NCBI RefSeq assembly: GCF_951230155.1
Contig: NZ_CATNVD010000002.1
Span: 1-64,000, forward strand
DNA length: 64,000 nucleotides
From: Parablautia sp. Marseille-Q6255
GTDB taxonomy: Bacteria > Bacillota > Clostridia > Lachnospirales > Lachnospiraceae
Reading direction: 5' to 3'
The position numbers and the translations under genes were made by a program. Position 1 is the stretch's first letter. Every line of letters starts with the position of its first letter. Below, one piece after another: positions 31,455 through 40,724 of this stretch. Below the pieces are notes generated by a model. It was not told the DNA's origin and searched no databases. It saw nothing but the letters and a program-made list of their open reading frames with translations.

Positions 31455-32123
31455 ATGGCTCGTATTTTGATCGTGGAGGACGACTCCACCATAAACAACT
31501 TAATTTTTGAATTTTTGACAGATAACGGCTACATCTGCCGTCAGTCATTTTCCGGTACGGAGGCGCTCCTGCTTTTTTCTATGGAGGCCTTTGATCTGAT
31601 CATCCTGGATCTGATGCTGCCCGGCATGACTGGTCTGGAAGTGACTTCCCATATCCGCGAATCCTCTTCGGTTCCTGTCATAATTCTTTCTGCAAAGACT
31701 GCACTGCAGGATAAGGTCGATTTGCTTGGCAGCGGTGCTGATGATTATATGACAAAACCTTTTGAGCTGGAGGAGCTGCTGGCGCGCATCCAGGTACAGC
31801 TTCGGCGGCAGGCAGCCCTTTCCCGTCCGCTTACCTATTATGAATGGGCGCTTGATCCGGTATGCCGCACCTTTACGGCGGCCGGAGTGCCTGTTGAGCT
31901 GACTGCGCACGAATTTGGGATCATTGAACTTTTTATGAGACAGCCAAGGAAGGTCTTTACCAAGCAGGAAATTTTTGAAGCTGTCTGGCAGCAGGATTAT
32001 TTCGTAGAAGACAAAACAATCAATGTGCATATCAGCAATATCCGCGCAAAGTTAAAAGAAACCGGTACCCAACAGTATATCCGTACCGTATGGGGGATCG
32101 GTTTTCAGCTCTTTCAGAAATAG
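31455..32123 (+). CDS. OmpR-family response regulator
   Basis: A 222-residue two-domain regulator. The receiver domain has the acidic pocket VEDDS, phosphoacceptor Asp in LIILDLMLPG, and Lys in DYMTKPFE. The C-terminal winged helix is OmpR/PhoB type (LTAHEFGIIELFMRQPRKVFTKQEIFEAVW ... IRTVWGIGFQL). ATG 31455 follows AGGGAG. It pairs with the kinase at 34079, with an ABC transporter encoded between. Confidence 0.93.
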   Translation: MARILIVEDDSTINNLIFEFLTDNGYICRQSFSGTEALLLFSMEAFDLIILDLMLPGMTGLEVTSHIRESSSVPVIILSAKTALQDKVDLLGSGADDYMTKPFELEELLARIQVQLRRQAALSRPLTYYEWALDPVCRTFTAAGVPVELTAHEFGIIELFMRQPRKVFTKQEIFEAVWQQDYFVEDKTINVHISNIRAKLKETGTQQYIRTVWGIGFQLFQK

Positions 32124-32228
32124 CAGCCCCATCATCTTTACTCTTTCTTTACCTTTTCTTTGCGCTTTTTGAAACTCTGCATGAGATACTTGATGTAACA
32201 GATAACTACTACAGCAGGGAGGATAAGG

Positions 32229-33176
32229 ATGAACGTAATAGAAACTCGCAACCTATGTAAGCAATACGGAAAAAAGACAGCTGTTACCGGAATGAATATG
32301 CACGTACAGCAGGGCGATATTTACGGATTTATCGGACGCAACGGCTCAGGAAAATCAACAACACTGAAAATGCTGTGCGGGCTCGCTCACCCGACCGCCG
32401 GGAGCATCCGGCTGTTTGGCCAGCCGGCAGAAGATATCTCCGTCCGAAGGCGTGTAGGAGCGCTGATCGAGACAACCGGATTTGATCCGACTGCTTCGGC
32501 ATACGAAAATATGATGCGCAAAGCAATTCTCATGGGGATCTCTGATCCGAAGCCTGAGATTGAAAAGCTTCTTGTGCTGTGCGGACTCAATGCGGCTGAC
32601 CGAAAAAAGACAAAACAGTTTTCGATGGGGATGAAGCAGCGTCTTGGCATCGCAATGGCGCTTCTTGGCGGACCCGATCTGCTGATCCTTGATGAACCGA
32701 TCAATGGACTGGATCCCGAAGGTATGGCAGAAATACGCCGTCTCTTTGTGACGCTGAATGAAGAAAGAGGCATTACTATCCTCATCAGCTCTCATATTCT
32801 GGGAGAGCTCTCCAAAATAGCCACGCGATACGGTATTTTAAAAGATGGCGTACTGATCAGGGAGATCACCTCCGAGCAGCTGTACAGCGCATGCCGCGAC
32901 TATCTATATGTAAAGGTAACGGATGCACAAAAAGCCGCTGCTGCTTTAGAAGAATTTCTTGATATCCATGATTATGAAATACAGCCGGAAGGAGAAGTCC
33001 GGATTTTTGAACCCGCAGATTCTGCTGCCGTCACACAGGCGCTCTTGGAACATCACATAGGCGTTGTGGCGATCTACCCGCACCGTCAGAACCTTGAAGA
33101 ATATTTTCTGGAACTCATGGAAGAAAAAACACCGTCTGATCCTGCCACAAAGAAAGGAGGCCGACACAATGCTTAA
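32229..33176 (+). CDS. ABC transporter ATPase (BcrA-like)
   Basis: A 315-residue nucleotide-binding protein: Walker A GRNGSGKST, signature FSMGMKQRLGIAMALLG, Walker B LLILDEPINGLDP, and switch His in ISSHILGEL. The sequence resembles the bacitracin/lantibiotic-immunity type ATPases. GGGAGGATAAGG precedes ATG 32229. The last codons overlap the permease start by 8 nt. With the flanking regulator and kinase it forms a sense-and-export cassette, probably for peptide antibiotics. Confidence 0.9.
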   Translation: MNVIETRNLCKQYGKKTAVTGMNMHVQQGDIYGFIGRNGSGKSTTLKMLCGLAHPTAGSIRLFGQPAEDISVRRRVGALIETTGFDPTASAYENMMRKAILMGISDPKPEIEKLLVLCGLNAADRKKTKQFSMGMKQRLGIAMALLGGPDLLILDEPINGLDPEGMAEIRRLFVTLNEERGITILISSHILGELSKIATRYGILKDGVLIREITSEQLYSACRDYLYVKVTDAQKAAAALEEFLDIHDYEIQPEGEVRIFEPADSAAVTQALLEHHIGVVAIYPHRQNLEEYFLELMEEKTPSDPATKKGGRHNA

Positions 33177-34032
33177 TCTGCTGCGTATGGAGCTTCGCAC
33201 TATGTTTCGAAGCAAAGGAATTTATATTACATTTACTGCACTGCTTGGCGTCCTTCTCATTGCGCTGGGGACAATGAAGCTGGTCACTACCCCTTCTATG
33301 AAGCAGGAAGCTGCAAAACATGGAATGGAATTTGATGCAGATGACGAATCCGATGCCCAGGAGTTTCTTGCAGACACACAGACTGATTTTGTCAGCAATC
33401 TGCTTTTTAATGGCGGACTGATGACCGTACTGATGGCTATTATCGGATGCATCGCTGTCTGTGAGGACTTTGACAATGGATTTGTTAAAAATATTTTTTC
33501 CTGCTGCACAGACAAAAAAGCCTATGTGTTCTCCAAGCTCATTCTGCTTGCAGTCGTGAGCGCCGCTTTCCTTGTGCTGCTTTCGCTTTGTACCTTTGTA
33601 CTGTTTCGGATCTTTGGCTTTCCTAACCCGATCGGGGACCTGCCCCGCCTCCTGCTGATGTTCGTAATCGGCTGGCTCGGCCTGATCAGTCTGTCGGCAC
33701 AAAGTATCTTTTTCTGCATGCTGACGCGAAATACCATCTTAAGCATCCTGCTTTCCATTGCCTGCGGACTTGGCGCATTCGACGGCATGCTTGACCTCCT
33801 GACCGGGCAGGCGGGTATTCACATTGCAGAATTTTTCCCGTCCTACAATGTACTGATGGCACCGTATATCAGCGGAGGCTCGGATACCGCAAATAATTCT
33901 CTGCTTGCCCTTATGCTCGGCGGCAGTATGACCGTATCTGCGCCCGCCCTTTCTGTCCTCGTGTCGCTGGCATGGACTGCCATTTATACATTTCTTGCAG
34001 CAGCCATACTAAAGAGAAAAGATATTTGCTGA
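33169..34032 (+). CDS. ABC transporter permease (BcrB/ABC-2 type)
   Basis: A 287-residue permease with six predicted membrane segments, for example ITFTALLGVLLIALG, LMTVLMAIIGCIAVC and ILLAVVSAAFLVLLSLCTFVLF. The extracellular loop after helix 1 is about 60 residues and acidic (DADDESDAQEF). ATG 33169 follows AAAGGAGG inside the end of the ATPase gene. It is the membrane partner of that ATPase. Confidence 0.85.
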   Translation: MLNLLRMELRTMFRSKGIYITFTALLGVLLIALGTMKLVTTPSMKQEAAKHGMEFDADDESDAQEFLADTQTDFVSNLLFNGGLMTVLMAIIGCIAVCEDFDNGFVKNIFSCCTDKKAYVFSKLILLAVVSAAFLVLLSLCTFVLFRIFGFPNPIGDLPRLLLMFVIGWLGLISLSAQSIFFCMLTRNTILSILLSIACGLGAFDGMLDLLTGQAGIHIAEFFPSYNVLMAPYISGGSDTANNSLLALMLGGSMTVSAPALSVLVSLAWTAIYTFLAAAILKRKDIC

Positions 34033-34078
34033 TATCAGCCCGCCTGATCACATTTGTTACCATCTGGAGGAAGGAAAC

Positions 34079-34972
34079 ATGACTGCATTTGCCATTTTTA
34101 TGATGCTTCTCACCATATACCTGACGATCCGCCTCTGGCTGAGCCAGCAGCAGATGACGGATCTCGCACAGCAGCTCAAAGAGCGTCCGCCCAAAAGCAA
34201 CCAGAGACTGACGGTTTTCCTGCGCGACCGCTCTGTCGTCGAGCTGTGCAACGAGATCAACCGCTGCATTGATGCCGGACAAAACGCTGTACTCCAGTCA
34301 GAAGAGGCACAAAGACAGCTCAAATACACCATTTCCTGTGTCTCTCATGACATCCGCACACCGCTCGCCGGGGCTGACGGATATATGCAGCTTCTTGAAA
34401 AAACGTCAGATCCTGCAAAGCAGCTAAACTACTGCCGGATCATACGTCAGAAGCTGAAAGATCTGGAACATTTGCTGGACGAATTGTTTTTGTATACGCA
34501 GCTGACTGGAGGCACACTGCAGTTAAGCTGCTCCCAGGTGCAGCTCTTTCCTGTCGTATGTGATACACTCGCAGGCTTTTATGAAGCCTTTGTAAAACAG
34601 GGTTTTGAGCCCTGTGTCTCCTTTTCCGATGAAGCAGTCCGCGTCTTTGCCGATGCCGGACAGCTTCGCCGGGTTCTCGGAAACCTGATCTCCAACGCAC
34701 TTTCTTATGGCGATGGAGCGCCTGTCATCCGACAGGAAAAAAACCGTTTAAGCGTTTCAAATAAAGTAAAAGATCCGCAGTCGATCCGTCCGGGGCAGAT
34801 GTTTGAACGGTTTTACCGTGACGACACCTCCCGCCGCGGACCTCATGCGGGTCTGGGGCTTTCTATCGCAAGAGAGCTGATCGAACAGATGGGCGGAAAT
34901 ATCCGCGCGCAGCTTACCGGAGATATGCTGGAGATCACCATAGAATTTTCCAGGGCAGAGGCCCACAGTTGA
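34079..34972 (+). CDS. Sensor histidine kinase
   Basis: A 297-residue kinase with a single N-terminal membrane helix (FAIFMMLLTIYLTIRLWL) and almost no extracellular part, so it may sense through the membrane or through the adjacent transporter. The H box is SHDIRTPL, the N box NLISNALSYG, and the G box HAGLGLSIARELIEQMGG. It is 46 bp after the permease and is the likely partner of the response regulator at 31455. Confidence 0.92.
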   Translation: MTAFAIFMMLLTIYLTIRLWLSQQQMTDLAQQLKERPPKSNQRLTVFLRDRSVVELCNEINRCIDAGQNAVLQSEEAQRQLKYTISCVSHDIRTPLAGADGYMQLLEKTSDPAKQLNYCRIIRQKLKDLEHLLDELFLYTQLTGGTLQLSCSQVQLFPVVCDTLAGFYEAFVKQGFEPCVSFSDEAVRVFADAGQLRRVLGNLISNALSYGDGAPVIRQEKNRLSVSNKVKDPQSIRPGQMFERFYRDDTSRRGPHAGLGLSIARELIEQMGGNIRAQLTGDMLEITIEFSRAEAHS

Positions 34973-34995
34973 TCTACAGCTGCGCTTTTGCAGAC

Positions 34996-35301
34996 TCAGA
35001 TCACAAGCTCCAGCAAAAAGACTACCGTACATGCGGCAAGAGACACCTGGAACAGGCTCTTTCCCCGGTAGGCAAAGAATACTGCCGCCGCCAGCGCAAC
35101 CGCACCCGACCACACAGAATCTGTTGCGTACAGGATGGCCGGAAATGTCATGACAGAGAGCGTCACGTACGGCACATAGTATAAAAACGACCGGATATAC
35201 GTATTTTTAATCTCTTTGCGGATCAGCGTCAGCGGCAGGAGACGAATCAGATACGTCACTCCTGCCATAACAAGAATATACAGATAAACATTATGATTCA
35301 T
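34996..35301 (-). CDS. azlD: AzlD-like branched-chain amino acid exporter subunit
   Basis: A 101-residue protein with four hydrophobic helices, typical AzlD length and sequence (TYLIRLLPLTLIRK, YYVPYVTLSVMTFPAILYAT). It works with AzlC to export branched-chain amino acids or analogues. Its start overlaps the azlC end by 11 nt. Confidence 0.9.
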   Translation of the reverse strand: MNHNVYLYILVMAGVTYLIRLLPLTLIRKEIKNTYIRSFLYYVPYVTLSVMTFPAILYATDSVWSGAVALAAAVFFAYRGKSLFQVSLAACTVVFLLELVI

Positions 35302-36010
35302 ACGTTTCCTCCTTGATCGGGAATAAAAATGCAGCTATTCCTGCGATCACGACCGTCAAAATGATGATCTTAAATCCAGATGAGATCCCGTTAAGCACAG
35401 GGATAAGTGTAAATCCAAAGCTTGCCGCCATCGAGACAAGGATCACACCCATAAGGATCCGGTTTCCCTTTGCCGGCGGTATCACCGAGGCAAGGAACAT
35501 ACCGTACAGTGCCACACTGAGCGCACTGAGCAGATTTCCCGGCATCAGATTCCCGGAAACGGCTCCCAGCACCGTGCCAAGCGTCCAGCCCGGCACTGCC
35601 GCTGCGATCAGCCCATAGCTGTAACACGGATGAAGCTCTCCCGGACGGCAGACCGACACGCCAAAGATCTCATCTGTGACGCCATAAGCCATCAAAAACC
35701 GATGAAGGACGGGGATATCCGGCCCAATCTTTTGTGAGAGTGCGCACGACATCAGGCAGTACCGCAGATTAACGATCAGCTGTGTAATTGCCATCTCCAT
35801 AAGCGGCGCTCCGTTTTGTATAATCGCCAGCGCAGCAAACTGTCCCGCGCTCGTCACATTGGTAAGCGACATCACCGCCGCCTGCAAGATCCCCAGCCCG
35901 GAGCCTCTTGCCATGATCCCGAATGAAAATGAAACCGCCAGATAACCAAGCGCGATCGGGATCCCGTGCTTTACTCCCATCTGAAACTGCTTCCAGTTAT
36001 TTTTCATCAT
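35291..36010 (-). CDS. azlC: AzlC-like branched-chain amino acid exporter subunit
   Basis: A 239-residue membrane protein of the AzlC family: GIPIALGYLAVSFSFGIMAR at the N-terminus, then the conserved TNVTSAGQFAALAII and QLIVNLRYCLMSCALSQ segments and MAYGVTDEIFGV. GAGGAGAG precedes the double ATG. Forms an operon with azlD. Confidence 0.93.
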   Translation of the reverse strand: MMKNNWKQFQMGVKHGIPIALGYLAVSFSFGIMARGSGLGILQAAVMSLTNVTSAGQFAALAIIQNGAPLMEMAITQLIVNLRYCLMSCALSQKIGPDIPVLHRFLMAYGVTDEIFGVSVCRPGELHPCYSYGLIAAAVPGWTLGTVLGAVSGNLMPGNLLSALSVALYGMFLASVIPPAKGNRILMGVILVSMAASFGFTLIPVLNGISSGFKIIILTVVIAGIAAFLFPIKEETYES

Positions 36011-36098
36011 CTCTCCTCTTTCCCCGCAGATAGTTCGCTCTGCTTTTATACCTTTTTATGTATAATTATACCATACCACATAATCTGCAAAAAACAAG

Positions 36099-36143
36099 AG
36101 GGCTGCCGTAAAATGCTTCTCCGGGTGCATATTACGGTGCCCT
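36099..36143 (-). terminator. Terminator after the ABC permease
   Basis: On the minus strand AGGGCaCCGTAA pairs with TTACGGcaGCCCT and is followed by CTTGTTTTTT. It separates the sigma/ABC operon from azlC. Confidence 0.75.
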
Positions 36144-36155
36144 GCGTTCTGTGTC

Positions 36156-37364
36156 TTACCTCAGCTGTGCCCTGCGATAGATCTGGTACAGTACTGGTAT
36201 CATCACAAGAGTAAGTACTGTATACAAAATTGGAAGAATCGGTGCTGCTCCCAGCACTTTTTCTCCGAGCTCATACAGATTAAACTGCCTGATAACCATA
36301 TTCATCTGGAGCAGCTGGTCCGGTAAGAGACCAGCGATCCTGTCCGTGCTTAAAAACGATGGAAGAAAGATCATGATAAAAGGAACCGTCACTGCCACCA
36401 CTGCCAGGCGTACCTTTGCAGAGATAAGCATGGTAAGGAACATCAAAAACAGACTTCCTATATAGCCTCCTGCCAGTACCAGCAGATACTGCTGTAAATT
36501 CGTCACAGAATAAAAGCTCTTCCAGCCTCCTGGCACGGCCTGTATCGGACAGCTGGCTCCGTCCGTTCCGAGTATCCCCAGCACAACCGCGCTATACAGC
36601 AGCATAACGATCCAGTAAATCCCGGTCGTAATCCAGAAGCCTGCCTTTATTTTTGCTGTTATTGCCTTTTTTCTTCCATGATAGGAGCTGAAAAAGACGG
36701 CATCCGCTTTCGTCTGGAATTCTCCCGAAAAAATATTTGCCGTCAGAAATCCCAGCAAAAGTACCGTGATCATAATGACAGTCGGAGCATACTGCGATGC
36801 CTGAAGCCACCCTTCCATGTAGTCATACACAAGCGGAGTCTCCAGCCCCTTATATTTTTCGATCAGAAACTGCTTTTCCCGTTCTGTAAAGAGGTCCTTC
36901 GCATCCCCCCGCAGCCACTCCTCCAGATGCAGGATCCGGTTTGGATAGAACATCCCTGCGTCATCCGGAGAAAGCCTGTCTGGAAGATAATAATCATAAT
37001 TATTGAAATCCCCATACGAATACACGAGCAGGCGGCGTATATCATCAAATCCCTGTTTTTTGCTGTACGCGATATCATTTTCCTGAAAATCTTCTGACTT
37101 TGCCTGTGCAGTAGCATTGATCCTGGCATTTTCAGAGATCACCTCTGCGATGCGTTCTTCTGTCAGCAGTCCTGCCCATTCCTTTTTCTGCTCGCGCAGC
37201 TTATGAATCGCCGTGATCCCCTTCTCCTCATCTCCATTTTCATTTACATAATATACTCCCATAACTGCAAACCAGCAGGTCACTGCCAGTGTCACCAAAA
37301 GAAGCGTCAGCGCGATCCTGCTGCTCATCCTGGAAAAAACTTTTTTTATTTCATAATAGACCAT
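36156..37364 (-). CDS. ABC transporter permease
   Basis: A 402-residue membrane protein: one N-terminal helix (IALTLLLVTLAVTCWFAVMGVYYV), a long extracytoplasmic region of about 170 residues, then five more helices (TVIMITVLLLGFLTANIF and on). This is the ABC-2 layout. ATG 37364 follows GGAGGAGAG within the end of the ATPase gene; an upstream extension of 26 codons lacks a site. It is the last gene of the operon sigma factor, membrane protein, ATPase, permease. Confidence 0.8.
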   Translation of the reverse strand: MVYYEIKKVFSRMSSRIALTLLLVTLAVTCWFAVMGVYYVNENGDEEKGITAIHKLREQKKEWAGLLTEERIAEVISENARINATAQAKSEDFQENDIAYSKKQGFDDIRRLLVYSYGDFNNYDYYLPDRLSPDDAGMFYPNRILHLEEWLRGDAKDLFTEREKQFLIEKYKGLETPLVYDYMEGWLQASQYAPTVIMITVLLLGFLTANIFSGEFQTKADAVFFSSYHGRKKAITAKIKAGFWITTGIYWIVMLLYSAVVLGILGTDGASCPIQAVPGGWKSFYSVTNLQQYLLVLAGGYIGSLFLMFLTMLISAKVRLAVVAVTVPFIMIFLPSFLSTDRIAGLLPDQLLQMNMVIRQFNLYELGEKVLGAAPILPILYTVLTLVMIPVLYQIYRRAQLR

Positions 37365-38256
37365 GATGCTCTCCTCCTTTTGCAAATTCCTGTGCCGGAC
37401 TTCCAAAATAATACAGAAACGCATCCTCCAGCGTCGGCTCAAGCTCTACCGCGTCTGCCATCGGCTTTTCGGCAGAGAGGACCCGCAGCATAAGCTGCTC
37501 CTGTGCGGGCTTTACGTTCGCCACCTTATAACGGCGCATACACTCTGAAGCCTCCTTATGAGACACCACACAGTTCCACACCCGTTCCTCCATCGCTGCT
37601 ACGATCTCCTCCGAAGTCCCACTGTGCATCAGCCTTCCATCCTTCATCAGTAAAATCTGATCTGCTATATATTCCACATCCGAGACAATATGCGTAGAAA
37701 GCAGCACAAGCCGTTCGTGCGCCAGCTCACTGATCAGGTTGCGGAACCGGATCCGCTCATTTGGATCCAGGCCGACAGTCGGTTCATCCAGGATCAGTAT
37801 CTCCGGATCATTCAGTATTGCCTGCGCGATACCCACCCGGCGTTTCATTCCTCCTGAGAGCTTTTTCATCTTTTTCTTTCGTACCTCAGACAGACCCATC
37901 TGACGCAGCAGTTCACGGGTCCGTTTGCCTGCCACTGCCGGCCGCAGCCCCTTGATCGCAGAAATATACGAAAGATACTCCTCCACAGTAAAATCAGGAT
38001 AAAACCCAAATTCCTGCGGTAAATATCCCAGGAGATTGCGGTATTGCGCATCCATTTCAAAAATATCTCTTCCATTATAAGTAATCTCACCGGCAGTCGG
38101 ATGGACCAGCGTACAAAGCATCCGCATCAGCGTTGTCTTGCCTGCCCCATTTACTCCTAGCAGCCCGTACACGCCTTGATGCATCGTACAAGAGACGTCA
38201 TCTACCGCCGCAGCCGCACCAAACCTTTTTTTCAAATGTTTTATCTCTAATTCCAT
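37351..38256 (-). CDS. ABC transporter ATPase
   Basis: A 301-residue ATPase: Walker A GVNGAGKTT, signature LSGGMKRRVGIAQAILND, Walker B ILILDEPTVGLDP, switch His in LSTHIVSDVE. A C-terminal extension of about 80 residues follows the ATPase core. It overlaps the genes on both sides by a few codons (10 bp with the upstream membrane protein gene, 14 bp with the permease gene), so translation is coupled. Confidence 0.9.
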   Translation of the reverse strand: MELEIKHLKKRFGAAAAVDDVSCTMHQGVYGLLGVNGAGKTTLMRMLCTLVHPTAGEITYNGRDIFEMDAQYRNLLGYLPQEFGFYPDFTVEEYLSYISAIKGLRPAVAGKRTRELLRQMGLSEVRKKKMKKLSGGMKRRVGIAQAILNDPEILILDEPTVGLDPNERIRFRNLISELAHERLVLLSTHIVSDVEYIADQILLMKDGRLMHSGTSEEIVAAMEERVWNCVVSHKEASECMRRYKVANVKPAQEQLMLRVLSAEKPMADAVELEPTLEDAFLYYFGSPAQEFAKGGEHHGLL

Positions 38257-39014
38257 CCCGCATTTACCTCCCAGCAGTTTTCACAATTTTTCAGTGTTCT
38301 GTATACGCTGTAGCACACATACAGAGCGGACAGCAAAATAGTGCACAGCAGTACGGGAGCCGACAGCTTCTTATACAGCCCCTCGTCCAGAATGATCCTC
38401 ACCCAGATCACCGTCCAGAGCAGGCAAAGCCCCACAGCAAGATATTCCGATCCCCATCTCCTGCTGCAAAGCGTTCCAAAACAGATACAGCAGGTGATGC
38501 TAAATGGGAGCAGAAAATGTACCGACATTTCCCATGCCGTGATGCGCAGAGTAAAGGACGATGCCAGGAAAAACGTGCTGATCAGCAGGATATCTGCCAG
38601 CGCAAAAAGCATCATACGCGCCGCATATATCTGGCGCAGAGAGTAATACGCCGCACCCTCTATCTCCACTGCACCGCTCGTCCTGTTTTTCCACAGCTCG
38701 GGCAGCAGTAAAACAGCAAACAGAGGCGCCATTACCCCCATACTTTTCTGCACATAAAAGCTGTTCCCCGCGGTATACATGATCCACCATAATGCTGCGA
38801 GCACCGCTGCCTGCAGCAGCCACCAGTACTTTTTCATATATCTCATCTGCCCGTACAGAAACTCCAGCTGCGTAAGAGTTTTCTCTTTTTCACTTCTGTA
38901 CAGCGCTTCCTTTGATCCCTGGATCGCCAGAAGTATTTTTTCTTCTCTTGGTTGTATCCCTGTCTCCCAAGATACCCGCTTTTCGTCCTTCTTCCTCTGA
39001 TGGGTGTCTATCAT
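38247..39014 (-). CDS. Membrane protein of the sigma/ABC operon
   Basis: A 255-residue protein of no family I recognise. An N-terminal charged cytoplasmic part (about 60 residues, with GIQPREEKILLAIQGSKEALYRSEKEKTLTQLEFLYGQMR) precedes six hydrophobic segments from about residue 65. Lying just after an ECF sigma factor gene and before an ABC transporter, it could be an anti-sigma-like regulator or an accessory permease part. The motif LTQLEFLYGQMRYMKKYWW is seen in similar clostridial proteins next to sigma factors. GGAAGGGGG precedes ATG 39014. Confidence 0.6.
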   Translation of the reverse strand: MIDTHQRKKDEKRVSWETGIQPREEKILLAIQGSKEALYRSEKEKTLTQLEFLYGQMRYMKKYWWLLQAAVLAALWWIMYTAGNSFYVQKSMGVMAPLFAVLLLPELWKNRTSGAVEIEGAAYYSLRQIYAARMMLFALADILLISTFFLASSFTLRITAWEMSVHFLLPFSITCCICFGTLCSRRWGSEYLAVGLCLLWTVIWVRIILDEGLYKKLSAPVLLCTILLSALYVCYSVYRTLKNCENCWEVNAGWN

Positions 39015-39091
39015 TTTGGTGCCCCCTTCCCTGCTTTTCCATCTGCGGCCATGCCCGTATACCCTTTCTTCTCACGGCAGGCGCCAGACGG

Positions 39092-39673
39092 TCATACATA
39101 TTCCTGTCCTAATATATCCTTTAGCTGCTCCCTTGCTTTTTTTATTCTGTATTTCACAAGCGGCAGTCCGATCCCGAGGATTTCTGCAATCTCCCTTTGT
39201 TTAAGCTCCTGAAAATAATGCAGGAGCACTACCTCCCGAAGCTCCTCCGGCAATTGGGCAACCGCCCGCTCCAGATCCATGCGCAGCACCCCCTGTGCGC
39301 CGGAAGTATCCCCCTGTTTGTGCCACATCTCCCTGCCTTCCTGCACGAAGACAGCCTCCTCTGACCTGCCCGACGCCGTACTGCCTGCAATCTGTGAAAA
39401 TACGATTTCCTTCTTTTTGCGGCAATAATTTTTACACAGATTTCCTGCCACCACATACAGATAGTTCAGAGCTTTTCCGTAGTGCCGGTAACGATCGAGC
39501 GAGCCAAAAAAATGTTCAAAGGTCTCCTGCGTCAGATCCTCCGCCGCGTCCACATCAAATACATGACGGTAGCAATACTTCAAAATGGAAGGATAATACG
39601 CCCGCACAAATGCTTCCAATGCCCGCTCATCTCCATTTTTCATTTTACGCACAGACCAGAAATCACCGGGCAT
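39092..39673 (-). CDS. ECF-type RNA polymerase sigma factor
   Basis: A 193-residue sigma-70 family factor with region 2 (FVRAYYPSILKYCYRHVFDVDAAEDLTQETF) and region 4 (LPEELREVVLLHYFQELKQREIAEILGIGLPLVKYRIKKAREQLKDIL). The start is set at ATG 39673 after GGGAGGG; an upstream extension of 26 codons has no site. It probably controls its own operon with the membrane protein and ABC transporter. The inducing signal is unknown. Confidence 0.9.
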   Translation of the reverse strand: MPGDFWSVRKMKNGDERALEAFVRAYYPSILKYCYRHVFDVDAAEDLTQETFEHFFGSLDRYRHYGKALNYLYVVAGNLCKNYCRKKKEIVFSQIAGSTASGRSEEAVFVQEGREMWHKQGDTSGAQGVLRMDLERAVAQLPEELREVVLLHYFQELKQREIAEILGIGLPLVKYRIKKAREQLKDILGQEYV

Positions 39674-39848
39674 CCGCTTCCCTCCCTTCGCACATAAAAT
39701 CTGCGTCCTTTCCATCTCAAACCTGAAAAAGCTTCCAAAGTCCTGCATCAAACAGCTGTGCTGTGCAGGTCTTCCTACATATTAACACCGCAAAAAAACA
39801 AAAAGATAGCGTCCGCTGCTTTTTATTTTCAATTTTGCATACAAATAT

Positions 39849-39882
39849 CCCCGGTAAGCAGGCGCAGCGTTTCTTACCGGGG
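39849..39882. terminator. Strong 10-bp hairpin downstream of the flavodoxin gene
   Basis: CCCCGGTAAG pairs perfectly with CTTACCGGGG. The better T-run follows on the plus strand (ACAATTTTTC). It lies 37 bp past the minus-strand flavodoxin stop, so it probably ends that gene despite the weaker tail there. Confidence 0.6.
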
Positions 39883-39918
39883 ACAATTTTTCTTTCTGTC
39901 TTGTTTTACAACATTTTT

Positions 39919-40536
39919 CTATCGAATAAAATTCGTAAATTCTTTTTTGTTTTCCGGCGCATGGATTCCCTGTTCTTTTCCAAGCGCGATACATTTGAGC
40001 AGCCATGCCATATTCTTTCCGATATTGTGCATGGTGGACAGGCCTTCCTTATCTGACAGCACCTCTTCCGGAAGAGAGCCGTGCGTATCATTCCAGTAGG
40101 TCGAAGAAACAACCGGCATAGAATTGATCGTAAAGTACTTATTTACCACATCCATAGAAGCCGTTGTACCTGCACGGCGTGCATTCAGCACTGCTGCCGC
40201 CGGCTTATGCTTCATATGTTTTCCTCCTGAATAAAACGCTCTGTCCATAAATGCCAGAAGCCTTGCGCTCGGATGTGCATAATAGACCGGTGATCCAAAC
40301 ACAAAGCCGTCCGCACAAGCCGCCTTTTCAACAAATTCATTGACCAGATCGTCAAAAACACATTTTCCCGTCTCGCGGCACTTACCGCATCCCATACAGT
40401 CCGGCAAAGCTTCATTTCCGACAAACAATGTCTCTGTCTCAATCCCTTCTTCGCGCAGAGTCCGCGCTACCTCTTCCAATGCCGCCGCTGTACAGCCGTT
40501 CTTCTTTGCACTTCCATTTATTAAAATAACCTTCAT
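39919..40536 (-). CDS. Flavodoxin-family NADPH-dependent FMN reductase / iron-sulfur flavoprotein
   Basis: A 205-residue flavodoxin-fold protein: the phosphate loop NGSAKKNGCTAAAL binds FMN, and DCMGCGKCRETGKCVFDD is the Cys-rich segment of iron-sulfur flavoproteins. FGSPVYYAHPSARLLAFMDR is the family's next FMN contact. The exact electron donor and acceptor cannot be told. Confidence 0.88.
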   Translation of the reverse strand: MKVILINGSAKKNGCTAAALEEVARTLREEGIETETLFVGNEALPDCMGCGKCRETGKCVFDDLVNEFVEKAACADGFVFGSPVYYAHPSARLLAFMDRAFYSGGKHMKHKPAAAVLNARRAGTTASMDVVNKYFTINSMPVVSSTYWNDTHGSLPEEVLSDKEGLSTMHNIGKNMAWLLKCIALGKEQGIHAPENKKEFTNFIR

Positions 40537-40653
40537 CGCCGTCTCCTCCTCTTATTTCTTTCACCTTCACTCTTTTCTGACCGCATCTTTTTAATATACA
40601 GCCACTCCTATTATAAAACAAAATCAGGAAAAGAAAAGTCCAATGTCTCATTC

Positions 40654-40682
40654 TTTACAAACCTTTCCGTCACTGCTATAGT
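40654..40682 (+). promoter_or_regulatory. pepT promoter
   Basis: -35 TTTACA (40654-40659), 17-nt spacer, -10 TATAGT (40677-40682) with extended TGC. It lies about 40 bp upstream of the pepT start. Confidence 0.65.
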
Positions 40683-40724
40683 AATATCATAGATTTAAAA
40701 TATATCAGATAGGAGAATTGTAAA